DNA of 18,661 bases from the NCBI GenBank assembly GCA_050742535.1, contig JBOGIQ010000089.1:1-18661 (forward strand), in the 5' to 3' direction. Position numbers and translations under genes: made by a program. The notes below the pieces were generated by a model, which worked only from the letters and a program-made list of their open reading frames with translations, made no database searches and was not told the origin of the DNA. Of this stretch, positions 1 through 6,757 are shown in pieces; the first letter of the stretch is position 1; each line of letters opens with the position of its first letter. Origin of the DNA: Gp6-AA40 sp050742535 (GTDB taxonomy: Bacteria; Acidobacteriota; Vicinamibacteria; Vicinamibacterales; UBA2999).

Positions 1-941
1 GCGATGGTCTTCCAGACGAACGCGGCATAAGGCGAGCCGTCGGCCGGCCTGACCGTGATGTCGCTGCCATCGAGATCGAGCGTGGGAAACTCGCGCTCGG
101 CCGGCGACGGCACGTAGCTGGTGATCGCGTCGAGCAGCGGCTGGATCGCGATCATGTGCGACGCCGAGGTGCACAGCAGCGGGAACAGCTTGCCGGTCAT
201 GGTCGCGGTGCGCAGGCCGGCGACGAGCTGCTCCTGCGTCAGCGTACCTTCGGCAAAGAACGTTTCCATCAGCTGTTCGTCGGCCTCGGCGACCGACTCG
301 ATCAGCTGCTCGCGCGCCTTCTGCGCGCGGTCGGCGAGCGCGTCGGGAATCTCCCCCTCGGTCACCTTGCCGCTGTTGTCGCCGGCGTAGGTCAGCGCCT
401 TCATGCGCACGAGGTCGATGACGCCGTTGAACGCCTTCTCCTCGCCGAGCGGAATCTGGATCGGCGCAATTTCACGGGCGCAGTCGCGATGGAGGGTTTC
501 GAGGCTGCGGTCCAGGCTGGCGCGTTCGCGGTCCAGCTTGTTGACGACCACGATCCTGGGCAGGTTGAGCGAGGCGGCCTCGGCCCAGAGCTTCTCGGTC
601 TGGACTTCCACCCCGTGAACCGCATCGACGACGACGACCGCGGCTTCGACGACGCGCAGCGCGGCACGGGCATCAGAGAGGAAATTGGCGAAGCCCGGCG
701 TGTCGATGATGTTGACCTTGGATTTCTGCCATTCGGCGTGCGCGAGGCTGGAGGACAGGGTGTGCTTGCGGGCAATTTCCTCTTCGTCGAAGTCGGTGGT
801 GGTGGTGCCGTCGTCCACCTTGCCGAGCCGGTTGACGGCGCCGGCGGCGAAGAGCATTGCCGAAACGAGCTGCGTTTTGCCGCTTCCGCCGTGGCCGACG
901 AGAGCCACATTGCGGATAGCGGCGGCGTCATAGACCTTCAT
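1..941 (-). CDS. Elongation factor G-like GTPase (EF-G2 type), 5' part, runs off the left edge
   Basis: The first 313 residues of a translational GTPase related to EF-G are present; the C-terminal domains lie outside the window. The ATG at 941 follows a strong ribosome binding site (AGGAGGAG, about 7 bases away). The G domain shows P-loop GHGGSGKT (residues 16-23), a threonine-rich switch I region (GTTTTD, 45-50), switch II DTPG (80-83) and NKLD (134-137). Canonical EF-G has a P-loop like AHIDAGKT and DTPGH; here DTPG is followed by Phe, so the usual catalytic histidine is absent. By memory, the same substitutions occur in the EF-G2 / EF-G-like subfamily (for example the second EF-G of Thermus). 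Its precise role is not settled; it is probably not the housekeeping translocase, which would normally sit with rpsL/rpsG/tuf. It is transcribed divergently from amtB. Confidence 0.88.
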   Translation of the reverse strand, partial: MKVYDAAAIRNVALVGHGGSGKTQLVSAMLFAAGAVNRLGKVDDGTTTTDFDEEEIARKHTLSSSLAHAEWQKSKVNIIDTPGFANFLSDARAALRVVEAAVVVVDAVHGVEVQTEKLWAEAASLNLPRIVVVNKLDRERASLDRSLETLHRDCAREIAPIQIPLGEEKAFNGVIDLVRMKALTYAGDNSGKVTEGEIPDALADRAQKAREQLIESVAEADEQLMETFFAEGTLTQEQLVAGLRTATMTGKLFPLLCTSASHMIAIQPLLDAITSYVPSPAEREFPTLDLDGSDITVRPADGSPYAAFVWKTI

Positions 942-1458
942 ACGGGGTTCTCCTCCTGCTCCGCGCGCCGGCGCGAAGCCCCGAGACACGAACCGACAGA
1001 AATGAGCGCCCGCGAGGGGGAGTCGGATCATGCCACCCGGCTTTGCGAGCCGCAAGGCGCGTGAGACTTCTACAATGATGTCTCTTCTTTTCGCTAAGAC
1101 TACATCTTTGTCATAACAGCCCGTGCGGGCCGGATTGCACGCCGTTTTTGTGGCGCCCGGAGGCGGTTCGTCCCGGCGGTCACCCGGTCCGGGCGGTGCG
1201 CGGCGCGGCGTTCGACGAACGGTCCAGCTGTTCTGACGATCGCCTTAATCCAACAATCATGTCTGGAGATCCATTGTTGGCGACAGAAACGTAGTCTCGT
1301 CTTCACGGGCGACCGCGCGGATCGCAGGGTTTCCGGCCAAAAAGAATGGATCGCGGGTTCCCGCCAGATCGCCTCAGCTGGATCCCATCTTGCTCAATTG
1401 CACCGCAGCCCGCACGACCCGGCGGGTGTCCTTTATCTCTCCGTGACGAGGTGAACGA
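942..1458. other. Divergent intergenic region between the EF-G-like gene and amtB
   Basis: This 517-base gap holds no ORF I believe. It must contain promoters for both flanking genes, but I see no convincing -35/-10, sigma54 (GG/GC) or NtrC-type site. Structures seen: a 12-base GC palindrome at 964-975 in the EF-G-like leader; a hairpin at 1040-1058 (8-bp stem with one G-T, 3-base loop), also in that leader; an 8-bp perfect inverted repeat CCAACAAT/ATTGTTGG at 1250-1257 and 1273-1280; and a 5-bp hairpin at 1409-1426 just ahead of the amtB ribosome binding site. The stretch at about 1064-1120 is noticeably more AT-rich than its surroundings and is the likeliest place for the minus-strand promoter. 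Confidence 0.5.
1250..1280. promoter_or_regulatory. Inverted repeat, possible operator upstream of amtB
   Basis: CCAACAAT (1250-1257) and ATTGTTGG (1273-1280) are perfect 8-base inverted arms separated by 15 bases. They lie about 180 bases upstream of the amtB start. The geometry (centre-to-centre 23 bases, about two helical turns) fits a dimeric regulator. It does not match the NtrC consensus as I know it. A chance match of this size in a 500-base gap is not very rare, so the call is tentative. Confidence 0.25.
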
Positions 1459-2757
1459 ATGATCGAAGCTGCAGATACCGCATGGATGCTGGTGGCAACG
1501 GCGTTGGTCCTGCTGATGACGCCGGCGCTGGCCTTCTTCTACGGCGGGCTCGTGCGATCGAAGAACGCGCTGAACACGATGATGATGAGTTTCATCTCGT
1601 TGGGTTTTGTCGGCGTGCTGTGGGCGGTCGTGGGCTACTCGTTGGCGCTGACCGCCGGAAACAATTACATCGGCGACCTGTCGCTCGCCTTCCTCAACGG
1701 GGTGGGTCTTGAAAGCGGGGGGACCATTCTCGGGGACGTCTCGAAGATTCCGCACGTCCTCTACATGGCCTTCCAGGCGACGTTCTGCATCATCACGGCG
1801 GCGCTGATTTCCGGCGCCATCGTCGAGCGCATGCGCTTCTCGGCCTACGTGACGTTCATTTCGCTCTGGTCGATTGTTGTCTACGCCCCGATTGCGCATT
1901 GGGTGTGGGGCGGCGGCTGGCTGGCGGATCTCGGCGCCTGGGACTTCGCCGGTGGCACGGTCGTGCACGTCAACGCCGCTGCGGCCGCGTTCGTGGCCGC
2001 GCTCGTGGTCGGTAAGCGCTCCGACTACGGATCGGTCTCGATTCTTCCGCACAATGTGCCGTTCGTCCTCCTCGGCTCCGGCCTGCTCTGGTTCGGCTGG
2101 TTCGGCTTCAACGCCGGCAGCGCCGTGGCCGCCAACGGGATCGCAGGCCTCGCGTTCACGACGACGATGCTGGCCCCGGCGGCGACCCTGGTCGTCTGGA
2201 CGTTCTGCGACATGCTGCGGTCGAAGAAGGCCACGGCGGTGGGCGCGGCGACGGCGATTGTGGTCGGTCTGGTGGCGGTGACCCCGGCAGCCGGCTTCAT
2301 CAGCCCGATGCACGCCATCCTCCTTGGTGGCATTGCGGCGATTCCGAGTTATCTCGCGCTGATGATTCGCGCCAAGACCTCGCTGGACGACTCGCTGGAC
2401 GTGGTGGCGGCACACGGCGTCGGCGGCACGGTCGGCGCGCTGCTGACCGGCGTGTTCGCCTCGAAGGCGCTCAACGGCGTGTTCGACGGCGCGCTGTATG
2501 GCAACCCGGGTCAGGTCCTTTCCCAGGCCTACGCCGTGCTGGGCGCCATGGTCTACAGCGCGGTGGCCAGCTTCATCCTCCTCAAGCTGATCGGCATCGT
2601 GATGCCGCTGCGCGCGACCACCAATGAGGAAGGCGAAGGTCTCGACGTGACGGCCCACGGCGAAGAGGCGTACATGCACGTCGGCGGATCGGCGCCGGTC
2701 ATGCGCGAGAAGACGAAGTCGCAGGGCAGTCTGTCGCCGGCACGCGCCGACGCCTGA
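1459..2757 (+). CDS. amtB: Ammonium channel/transporter, Amt/MEP/Rh family
   Basis: Inner-membrane trimeric channel that conducts ammonium into the cytoplasm. 432 residues with about 11 hydrophobic segments. The pore twin histidines are visible as H170 (DFAGGTVVHVN) and H319 (LDVVAAHGVGG). The phenylalanine gate appears as F109 (AFQATF) and F217 (GWFGFNAGS), and the structural Asp is D162. The C-terminal tail GLDVTAHGEEAY (394-405) is the conserved cytoplasmic tail that contacts PII in characterised homologs. No cleavable leader is evident: the protein begins almost directly with TM1, whereas the E. coli protein has a signal peptide. The ATG at 1459 is preceded by GAGGTG five bases away. The PII gene is not immediately adjacent as in classical glnK-amtB pairs; it lies downstream after the porin gene and glnD. 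A long heptad-repeat hairpin follows the stop. Confidence 0.97.
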   Translation: MIEAADTAWMLVATALVLLMTPALAFFYGGLVRSKNALNTMMMSFISLGFVGVLWAVVGYSLALTAGNNYIGDLSLAFLNGVGLESGGTILGDVSKIPHVLYMAFQATFCIITAALISGAIVERMRFSAYVTFISLWSIVVYAPIAHWVWGGGWLADLGAWDFAGGTVVHVNAAAAAFVAALVVGKRSDYGSVSILPHNVPFVLLGSGLLWFGWFGFNAGSAVAANGIAGLAFTTTMLAPAATLVVWTFCDMLRSKKATAVGAATAIVVGLVAVTPAAGFISPMHAILLGGIAAIPSYLALMIRAKTSLDDSLDVVAAHGVGGTVGALLTGVFASKALNGVFDGALYGNPGQVLSQAYAVLGAMVYSAVASFILLKLIGIVMPLRATTNEEGEGLDVTAHGEEAYMHVGGSAPVMREKTKSQGSLSPARADA

Positions 2758-2768
2758 GGGCTGAACTC

Positions 2769-2827
2769 CCAGCGTCCAATTCCCAACTCCCAAAAAGCGT
2801 TGGGCGTTGGAAGTTGGAAATTGGGAC
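2769..2827. repeat. Inverted heptad-repeat element (4 + 4 units), hairpin-forming
   Basis: Four consecutive 7-base units starting CCA (CCAGCGT, CCAATTC, CCAACTC, CCAAAAA; 2769-2796) are followed by GCG and then four consecutive 7-base units starting TTGG (TTGGGCG, TTGGAAG, TTGGAAA, TTGGGAC; 2800-2827). The two halves face each other. Folded as RNA or single-stranded DNA, positions 2767-2793 pair with 2800-2826: 27 positions with 21 Watson-Crick pairs, 2 G-T pairs and 4 mismatches around a 6-base loop. It lies 11 bases after the amtB stop, so it could end or stabilise the amtB transcript; no T-run follows. The arrangement looks like a REP/MITE-type dispersed element, but only one copy is in this window. 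Confidence 0.75.
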
Positions 2828-2951
2828 GTGATGGAAGGCCTGCGCCCCCGGGCGCGGGCACGGCGGAGTGGCTGGTTCTCCGGCGCAGCGGCGGGGGAAG
2901 TCAGAGCCCGGGCGCCCCGGCGGCGGCGAACTGTTTCTCTTTGAGGGTTGA

Positions 2952-3803
2952 ATGAAACGAGCGATGTGCAAACTGACTCTTTCCGCGGCACTGTGCGCGG
3001 GCCTTCTCGGCGTGTTTGCGGCACCAGCCGCGGCGCAGGACGTCGCGGTGACAGGCGGTCTGGATGTGACCAACCGCTACATGTTCCGCGGCATTCGACA
3101 GAACCGCGGCGAAGCGTCGATCTGGCCGTTCGCTGATGTCGGTATTCCCGTGTCCACGGGCGATGGCGCCGTCAAGACCGTCACCGTCAACATCGGCACC
3201 TGGAATGCGTTTCACACCGAGCTCTCTGACGTGTTCAACCGCGACGGCGAGCTGACCAGCAACAAGTGGTACGAATCCGACCTGTATGCCACGCTCGGCG
3301 TCGGCTTCAGCAAAGCGTCGCTTGGGTTCACCTACACCTCGTACATGAGCCCGGGCAACTACTTCCACAACGTCCAGGAACTGGCGATCAAGGTGACCGG
3401 CGACGACAGCGGCGCGCTCGGCAAGGCGGCGCTGAAGCCGTACGGTCTCATCGCCTTCGAGCTTGGCGACGGGCAGGCGGATGGTGGCGCGGAGAAGGGC
3501 GTCTACGTCGAGCTCGGCGTGTCGCCCGGCATCTCGACGGACCAGGTGTCGGTGGCGTTTCCGATCAAGCTCGGATTGAGCGCCAAGGACTACTACGAGT
3601 TCGGCAGCGGCGACGACGCCAAGTTCGGGTATTTCAGCGTCGGCGGCGTGGTGACCGTTCCGATCAACTCGAACTGGAATGTGCACGGCGGTCTCGAACT
3701 GCAGTTGTACGGTGACCGGCTTCGTGCGGTGAACGGCTTCGGCGACGACTTCGATCGTCGCTACACCGGTATCGCGTCCATTGGTATCGGTTTCTCGTAT
3801 TAG
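2952..3803 (+). CDS. TorF-like putative outer-membrane porin (Gcw_chp/TIGR02001-like)
   Basis: 283 residues. A signal peptide is clear: positive start MKRAMCK, hydrophobic core, then APAAAQ with probable cleavage after A28. The mature part opens with GGLDVTNRYMFRGIRQN, which resembles the conserved opening of the TorF/Gcw_chp porin family (Y-x-FRG-x-x-Q). The rest alternates short beta-like strands and Gly/Asp-rich turns, and it ends in an aromatic residue (GIGFSY), the usual signal for outer-membrane barrel insertion. The ATG at 2952 follows GAGG five bases upstream. It sits between amtB and glnD. By memory, this porin family recurs beside glnK and amt genes in other bacteria, so a role in letting ammonium or another small nitrogen compound cross the outer membrane is a reasonable inference, not shown. 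The family call rests on recognition of the motif and is moderately sure. Confidence 0.75.
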   Translation: MKRAMCKLTLSAALCAGLLGVFAAPAAAQDVAVTGGLDVTNRYMFRGIRQNRGEASIWPFADVGIPVSTGDGAVKTVTVNIGTWNAFHTELSDVFNRDGELTSNKWYESDLYATLGVGFSKASLGFTYTSYMSPGNYFHNVQELAIKVTGDDSGALGKAALKPYGLIAFELGDGQADGGAEKGVYVELGVSPGISTDQVSVAFPIKLGLSAKDYYEFGSGDDAKFGYFSVGGVVTVPINSNWNVHGGLELQLYGDRLRAVNGFGDDFDRRYTGIASIGIGFSY

Positions 3804-3819
3804 GTCAGGCAACGTCTGA

Positions 3820-3844
3820 GGCGGGGCTCGCGGCGGGCCCCGCC
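3820..3844 (+). terminator. GC-rich hairpin after the porin gene
   Basis: GGCGGGGC (3820-3827) and GCCCCGCC (3837-3844) form a perfect 8-bp stem with a 9-base loop, 16 bases after the porin stop. No run of T follows, so it is a weak or factor-assisted terminator, or an attenuating/stabilising structure ahead of glnD. Confidence 0.45.
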
Positions 3845-3905
3845 GACGTATCCAGTGCCTCCAGCACATATGCTAGATGCGGCGGCGGGAGGCAAGTATC
3901 ACGAT

Positions 3906-6428
3906 ATGTCGGTGACCGAGCCGGGCCCCGTCGGTTCCAGGCTCACGCAGGTGTTGGCGGCCGCGCGCGCCGAGCTGACGGCGGACGTCCGCCGTGGCGC
4001 CGGGGGGCGCGGTGCGCTCGAACGATACTCGGATCGCGTCGATGCGATGCTGCGGCAGCTGTTTACCGACGCCGCCCCGCCGGAGAGCGCGGTCATCCTC
4101 GCGCTGGGCGGGTATGGACGACGGCATCTCTGCCTCCATTCCGACATCGATCTGCTGGTGTTGTTTGGCGGCCGCATCGGCGCCGCGGAGGAACAGTTCC
4201 TGCGGGGGTTCCTGCACCCGCTATGGGACATCGGCGTCGTCGTCGGCCATCAGGTGCGGGAGCTCGACGACTTCCGCGAGCTCGAGGCGGACAACCCGGA
4301 GTTCCTGCTGGCACTGCTCGATGCGCGGCCGTTGGCCGGTGCCCGCACGCTCTTTGATCGGTTCAGCGCGCTGTTTCACACGCCGGAGACGCACGCACAC
4401 ATTCTGACGTCGCTGCTCCAGCTGATCGGGGAGCGGCACGCGCGGTTCAACGCGACGCTCTACCAGCTGGAGCCCGATGTGAAGGAATCTCCCGGCGCGC
4501 TGCGCGATCTGGCGGCGACGCGGACGATTGCGCTGCTGACCGATCCGCTGCTGCTCCGCCGCGGGCCAGCCGATCCGGCGCGGTTCGACGACGCCGAGGA
4601 CTTCCTGTTGCGCGTGCGATCGTCGCTGCACATGGAGACCGATCGCAACCAGAACGTGCTCAGCCACGAGCTGCAGGAGCGAGCCAGCGATCTGCTCGCG
4701 TACCCGGGAACGGAGCCGCGCCAGCGCGTGGAACGACTGATGAGCGACTACTTCCGGCACGCCCGCACCGTCTCCCGCTCCCTCGAATGGGCGCGGAAGA
4801 CGGCGCCTGCGCCGGTCGGTCCGAATCTCGGCCTGTCGCGCGATGGCATCCGCTTTCTCGATCCGATCCAGGCCGCCCGCGATCCGTCGTCCTGGATCGG
4901 CGCCTTTCAGGCGGCGATCAACGCCGGCACGGAGGTCACCGAGGAAGCGCTGTCGTGCGTGCAGCAGCACGTCGACCGCTACCGCGCGGACGACTTCTTT
5001 CCGGATCAGGCGGCGCGTGCGGCGCTGCTGAAGCTCCTCAAGCCGCGCGAGGGGCTGTACGCGCGCCTCTCGGAAATGCACGACTGCGGGCTGCTGGGGC
5101 GGGTCTTTCCGGAGTTCCAGGCGATTTCGTGGCGCGTGGTCCGCGACTTCTATCACAAGTACACCGTCGACGAGCACACGCTGCTGACGATCCGCAACCT
5201 CGAGCGGCTGGCGACGACCACGGATCCGTACCGTCAGCGCCTGCGCAACGTGCTCAACGAGCTGCCGGAGCCGGAGCTGCTCGTCCTGTCGCTCCTGCTG
5301 CACGACGTCGGCAAGTGGCGCGACGACGACCATGCCACCGAAAGCGTGCGCATGGCGCGCGACGTGGTCGACCGGCTCCAGCTCGGCGCCGAGCAGCGCG
5401 ACACGGTCCTGTTCCTGATCAAACACCACCTGCGGATGTCGCTGGTCGCCTTCCGCCGCGACACGGAAGACCCGGACATCGTCAAGGACTTTTCCGCGTT
5501 CATCGGCACGGAGGCGCGGCTGAAGATGCTGTGCCTGATGACGCTGGCGGACGTCGAGGCGGTCAGTCCCGAAACGCTGACGCCGTGGAAAGAAGAGCTG
5601 CTGTGGCGGCTCTACGTGGACACCTACAATCACCTCACCCAGCGCTACGGCGACGAGCGCATCGAGCGCAGCCAGGCCGGTGTGGACGAGTTGCTCGCCC
5701 AGTGTCCCCCGGACCTCGATCCGCCGGAGATCACGCGGTTCCTCGAGGGGCTGCCGCAGCGGTACCTGCAGCTCTTCCCGCGCGAGGCGATCTACCGGCA
5801 CGTCCGCCTGGCGCGCGGGATTCAACCTGACGAGGTGCACCTCTCGATCGAGCGCCACGACACCACGGTGTGGACGCTCTCCGTCGCCACGCTCGACAAG
5901 CCGTACCTCTTTTCGAATATCTGCGGCGTGCTGTCGTCGTTCGGCATGGACATCATCCGCGGCCACGCCTTGACCAACCCGAGCGGACTGGTCCTCGACG
6001 TCTTTCAGTTCACCGACGACGAGCGATTCCTGGAGTTGAACCGCGACGCGCAGGATCGGCTGCTGCACGTTCTCGAGGACGTCGTCGGCGGGCGCGAGGA
6101 GGTGGCGGTGCGGCTGCGCGGACGGGAGCGCGGAGCCCTCGCCGTGCGCAGCGGCGCCCGCTTCCCGGCGGTCGTGCGCGCCGACAACGAGGCGTCCGGC
6201 CGCTACACCATTCTCGATATCGTCGCCACGAACGCGCTCGGGCTGCTCTACCGGATCAGCCGTGTGATCTCCCGTCACGGCTGCGACGTCGATCTCGTGC
6301 TGATTGCCACCGAAGGCGAGAAGGCCCTCGACGTCTTTCACATCACCAAGGGTGGATCGAAACTGACCGACGCGGAGCAGCAGGAGCTGACCGCAGACCT
6401 TCTACGCATACTGGAGGACACGCAATGA
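3906..6428 (+). CDS. glnD: Bifunctional PII uridylyltransferase / uridylyl-removing enzyme
   Basis: Cytoplasmic glutamine sensor that attaches UMP to PII when glutamine is low and removes it when glutamine is high. 840 residues from this start (E. coli about 890). Domains in order: nucleotidyltransferase with GGYGRRHLCLHSDID (68-82, catalytic D80 and D82); helical region; HD hydrolase with DEHTLL (422-427), LLLHDVGKW (463-471) and KHHLRMS (506-512); ACT 1 at about 656-735; ACT 2 at about 767-838. All parts of the family are present. The start is uncertain: ATG at 3906 has GGGAGG upstream but at a long 13-base spacing, while ATG 3870 and GTG 3855 extend the same frame without a visible ribosome binding site. 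The stop overlaps the next ATG as ATGA, which couples GlnD synthesis to its substrate PII. Confidence 0.95.
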   Translation: MSVTEPGPVGSRLTQVLAAARAELTADVRRGAGGRGALERYSDRVDAMLRQLFTDAAPPESAVILALGGYGRRHLCLHSDIDLLVLFGGRIGAAEEQFLRGFLHPLWDIGVVVGHQVRELDDFRELEADNPEFLLALLDARPLAGARTLFDRFSALFHTPETHAHILTSLLQLIGERHARFNATLYQLEPDVKESPGALRDLAATRTIALLTDPLLLRRGPADPARFDDAEDFLLRVRSSLHMETDRNQNVLSHELQERASDLLAYPGTEPRQRVERLMSDYFRHARTVSRSLEWARKTAPAPVGPNLGLSRDGIRFLDPIQAARDPSSWIGAFQAAINAGTEVTEEALSCVQQHVDRYRADDFFPDQAARAALLKLLKPREGLYARLSEMHDCGLLGRVFPEFQAISWRVVRDFYHKYTVDEHTLLTIRNLERLATTTDPYRQRLRNVLNELPEPELLVLSLLLHDVGKWRDDDHATESVRMARDVVDRLQLGAEQRDTVLFLIKHHLRMSLVAFRRDTEDPDIVKDFSAFIGTEARLKMLCLMTLADVEAVSPETLTPWKEELLWRLYVDTYNHLTQRYGDERIERSQAGVDELLAQCPPDLDPPEITRFLEGLPQRYLQLFPREAIYRHVRLARGIQPDEVHLSIERHDTTVWTLSVATLDKPYLFSNICGVLSSFGMDIIRGHALTNPSGLVLDVFQFTDDERFLELNRDAQDRLLHVLEDVVGGREEVAVRLRGRERGALAVRSGARFPAVVRADNEASGRYTILDIVATNALGLLYRISRVISRHGCDVDLVLIATEGEKALDVFHITKGGSKLTDAEQQELTADLLRILEDTQ

Positions 6429-6754
6429 AAATGATCAAGAGCATCATCCGCCCCAACAAGGTGGACGATGTCAAAGACGCGCTGGCGAAGCTGAACATCG
6501 CGGGCATGACGGTGACCGAGGTGCGTGGCCACGGCAAGCAGAAGGGACATACCGCGATTTACCGCGGCAAGGAATACAACGTCAGTCTGCTGCCGAAGAT
6601 GGAGATCGAAGTGGTCGTGCCCGACTCGCTCGCCGACGATGCGATCAAGGCCATCGTCACCGCGGCGCGAACCGGCGAGATCGGCGACGGCCGCGTGTTT
6701 GTGATGCCGGTGCAGGAGAGCTATCGTATTCGGACGGGAGAACGCGAGGCGTAA
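6425..6754 (+). CDS. glnB: Nitrogen regulatory protein PII (GlnB/GlnK family)
   Basis: Small trimeric signal protein that binds ATP/ADP and 2-oxoglutarate and controls ammonium uptake and glutamine synthesis. 109 residues. Family positions align without gaps: Q39 and K58 (2-oxoglutarate site), T-loop tyrosine Y51 in YRGKEYNV (the uridylylation site), B-loop TGEIGDGR (83-90), and C-terminal R101 and R103 in SYRIRTGE. K90 of E. coli is replaced by R. The T-loop is full length, and Y51 together with the adjoining glnD argues that it is uridylylated. The ATG at 6425 overlaps the glnD stop (ATGA). The antiporter gene begins three bases after this stop. Sequence alone does not decide between the names glnB and glnK; neighbouring amtB leans to glnK and the coupled glnD leans to glnB. 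Confidence 0.95.
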   Translation: MKMIKSIIRPNKVDDVKDALAKLNIAGMTVTEVRGHGKQKGHTAIYRGKEYNVSLLPKMEIEVVVPDSLADDAIKAIVTAARTGEIGDGRVFVMPVQESYRIRTGEREA

Positions 6755-6757
6755 CAA

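Noticed and set aside
156..1064. 302-residue plus-strand frame at the left end
   Set aside because: Antisense to the EF-G-like gene, whose G-domain motifs and strong ribosome binding site are on the minus strand.
1126..1148. Short GC stem (CGTGC/GCACG) followed by TTTTT, like a terminator
   Set aside because: The stem is only five pairs with a 10-base loop and no gene ends nearby on that strand.
1100..1306. 68-residue minus-strand frame in the 942-1458 gap
   Set aside because: No ribosome binding site, Arg-rich random composition, no recognisable family.
942..1458. Sigma54 promoter or NtrC site for amtB
   Set aside because: Searched by eye for TGGCAC-N5-TTGC and TGCAC-N5-GTGCA type patterns; no acceptable match found.
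2842..2855. GC palindrome GCGCCC-CC-GGGCGC between amtB and the porin
   Set aside because: Short and expected by chance in such GC-rich sequence; not followed by T-run and not near a gene boundary.
1303..3024. 573-residue open frame antisense to amtB and the start of the porin gene
   Set aside because: Arg/His/Asp-rich shadow of the amtB codon pattern in GC-rich DNA; no domain, no ribosome binding site, and the opposite strand is clearly coding.
4221..6341. 706-residue open frame antisense to glnD
   Set aside because: Composition is typical of an antisense shadow (Arg, Val, Glu, Gln, His-rich) with no recognisable motif; glnD is fully supported by its domains.
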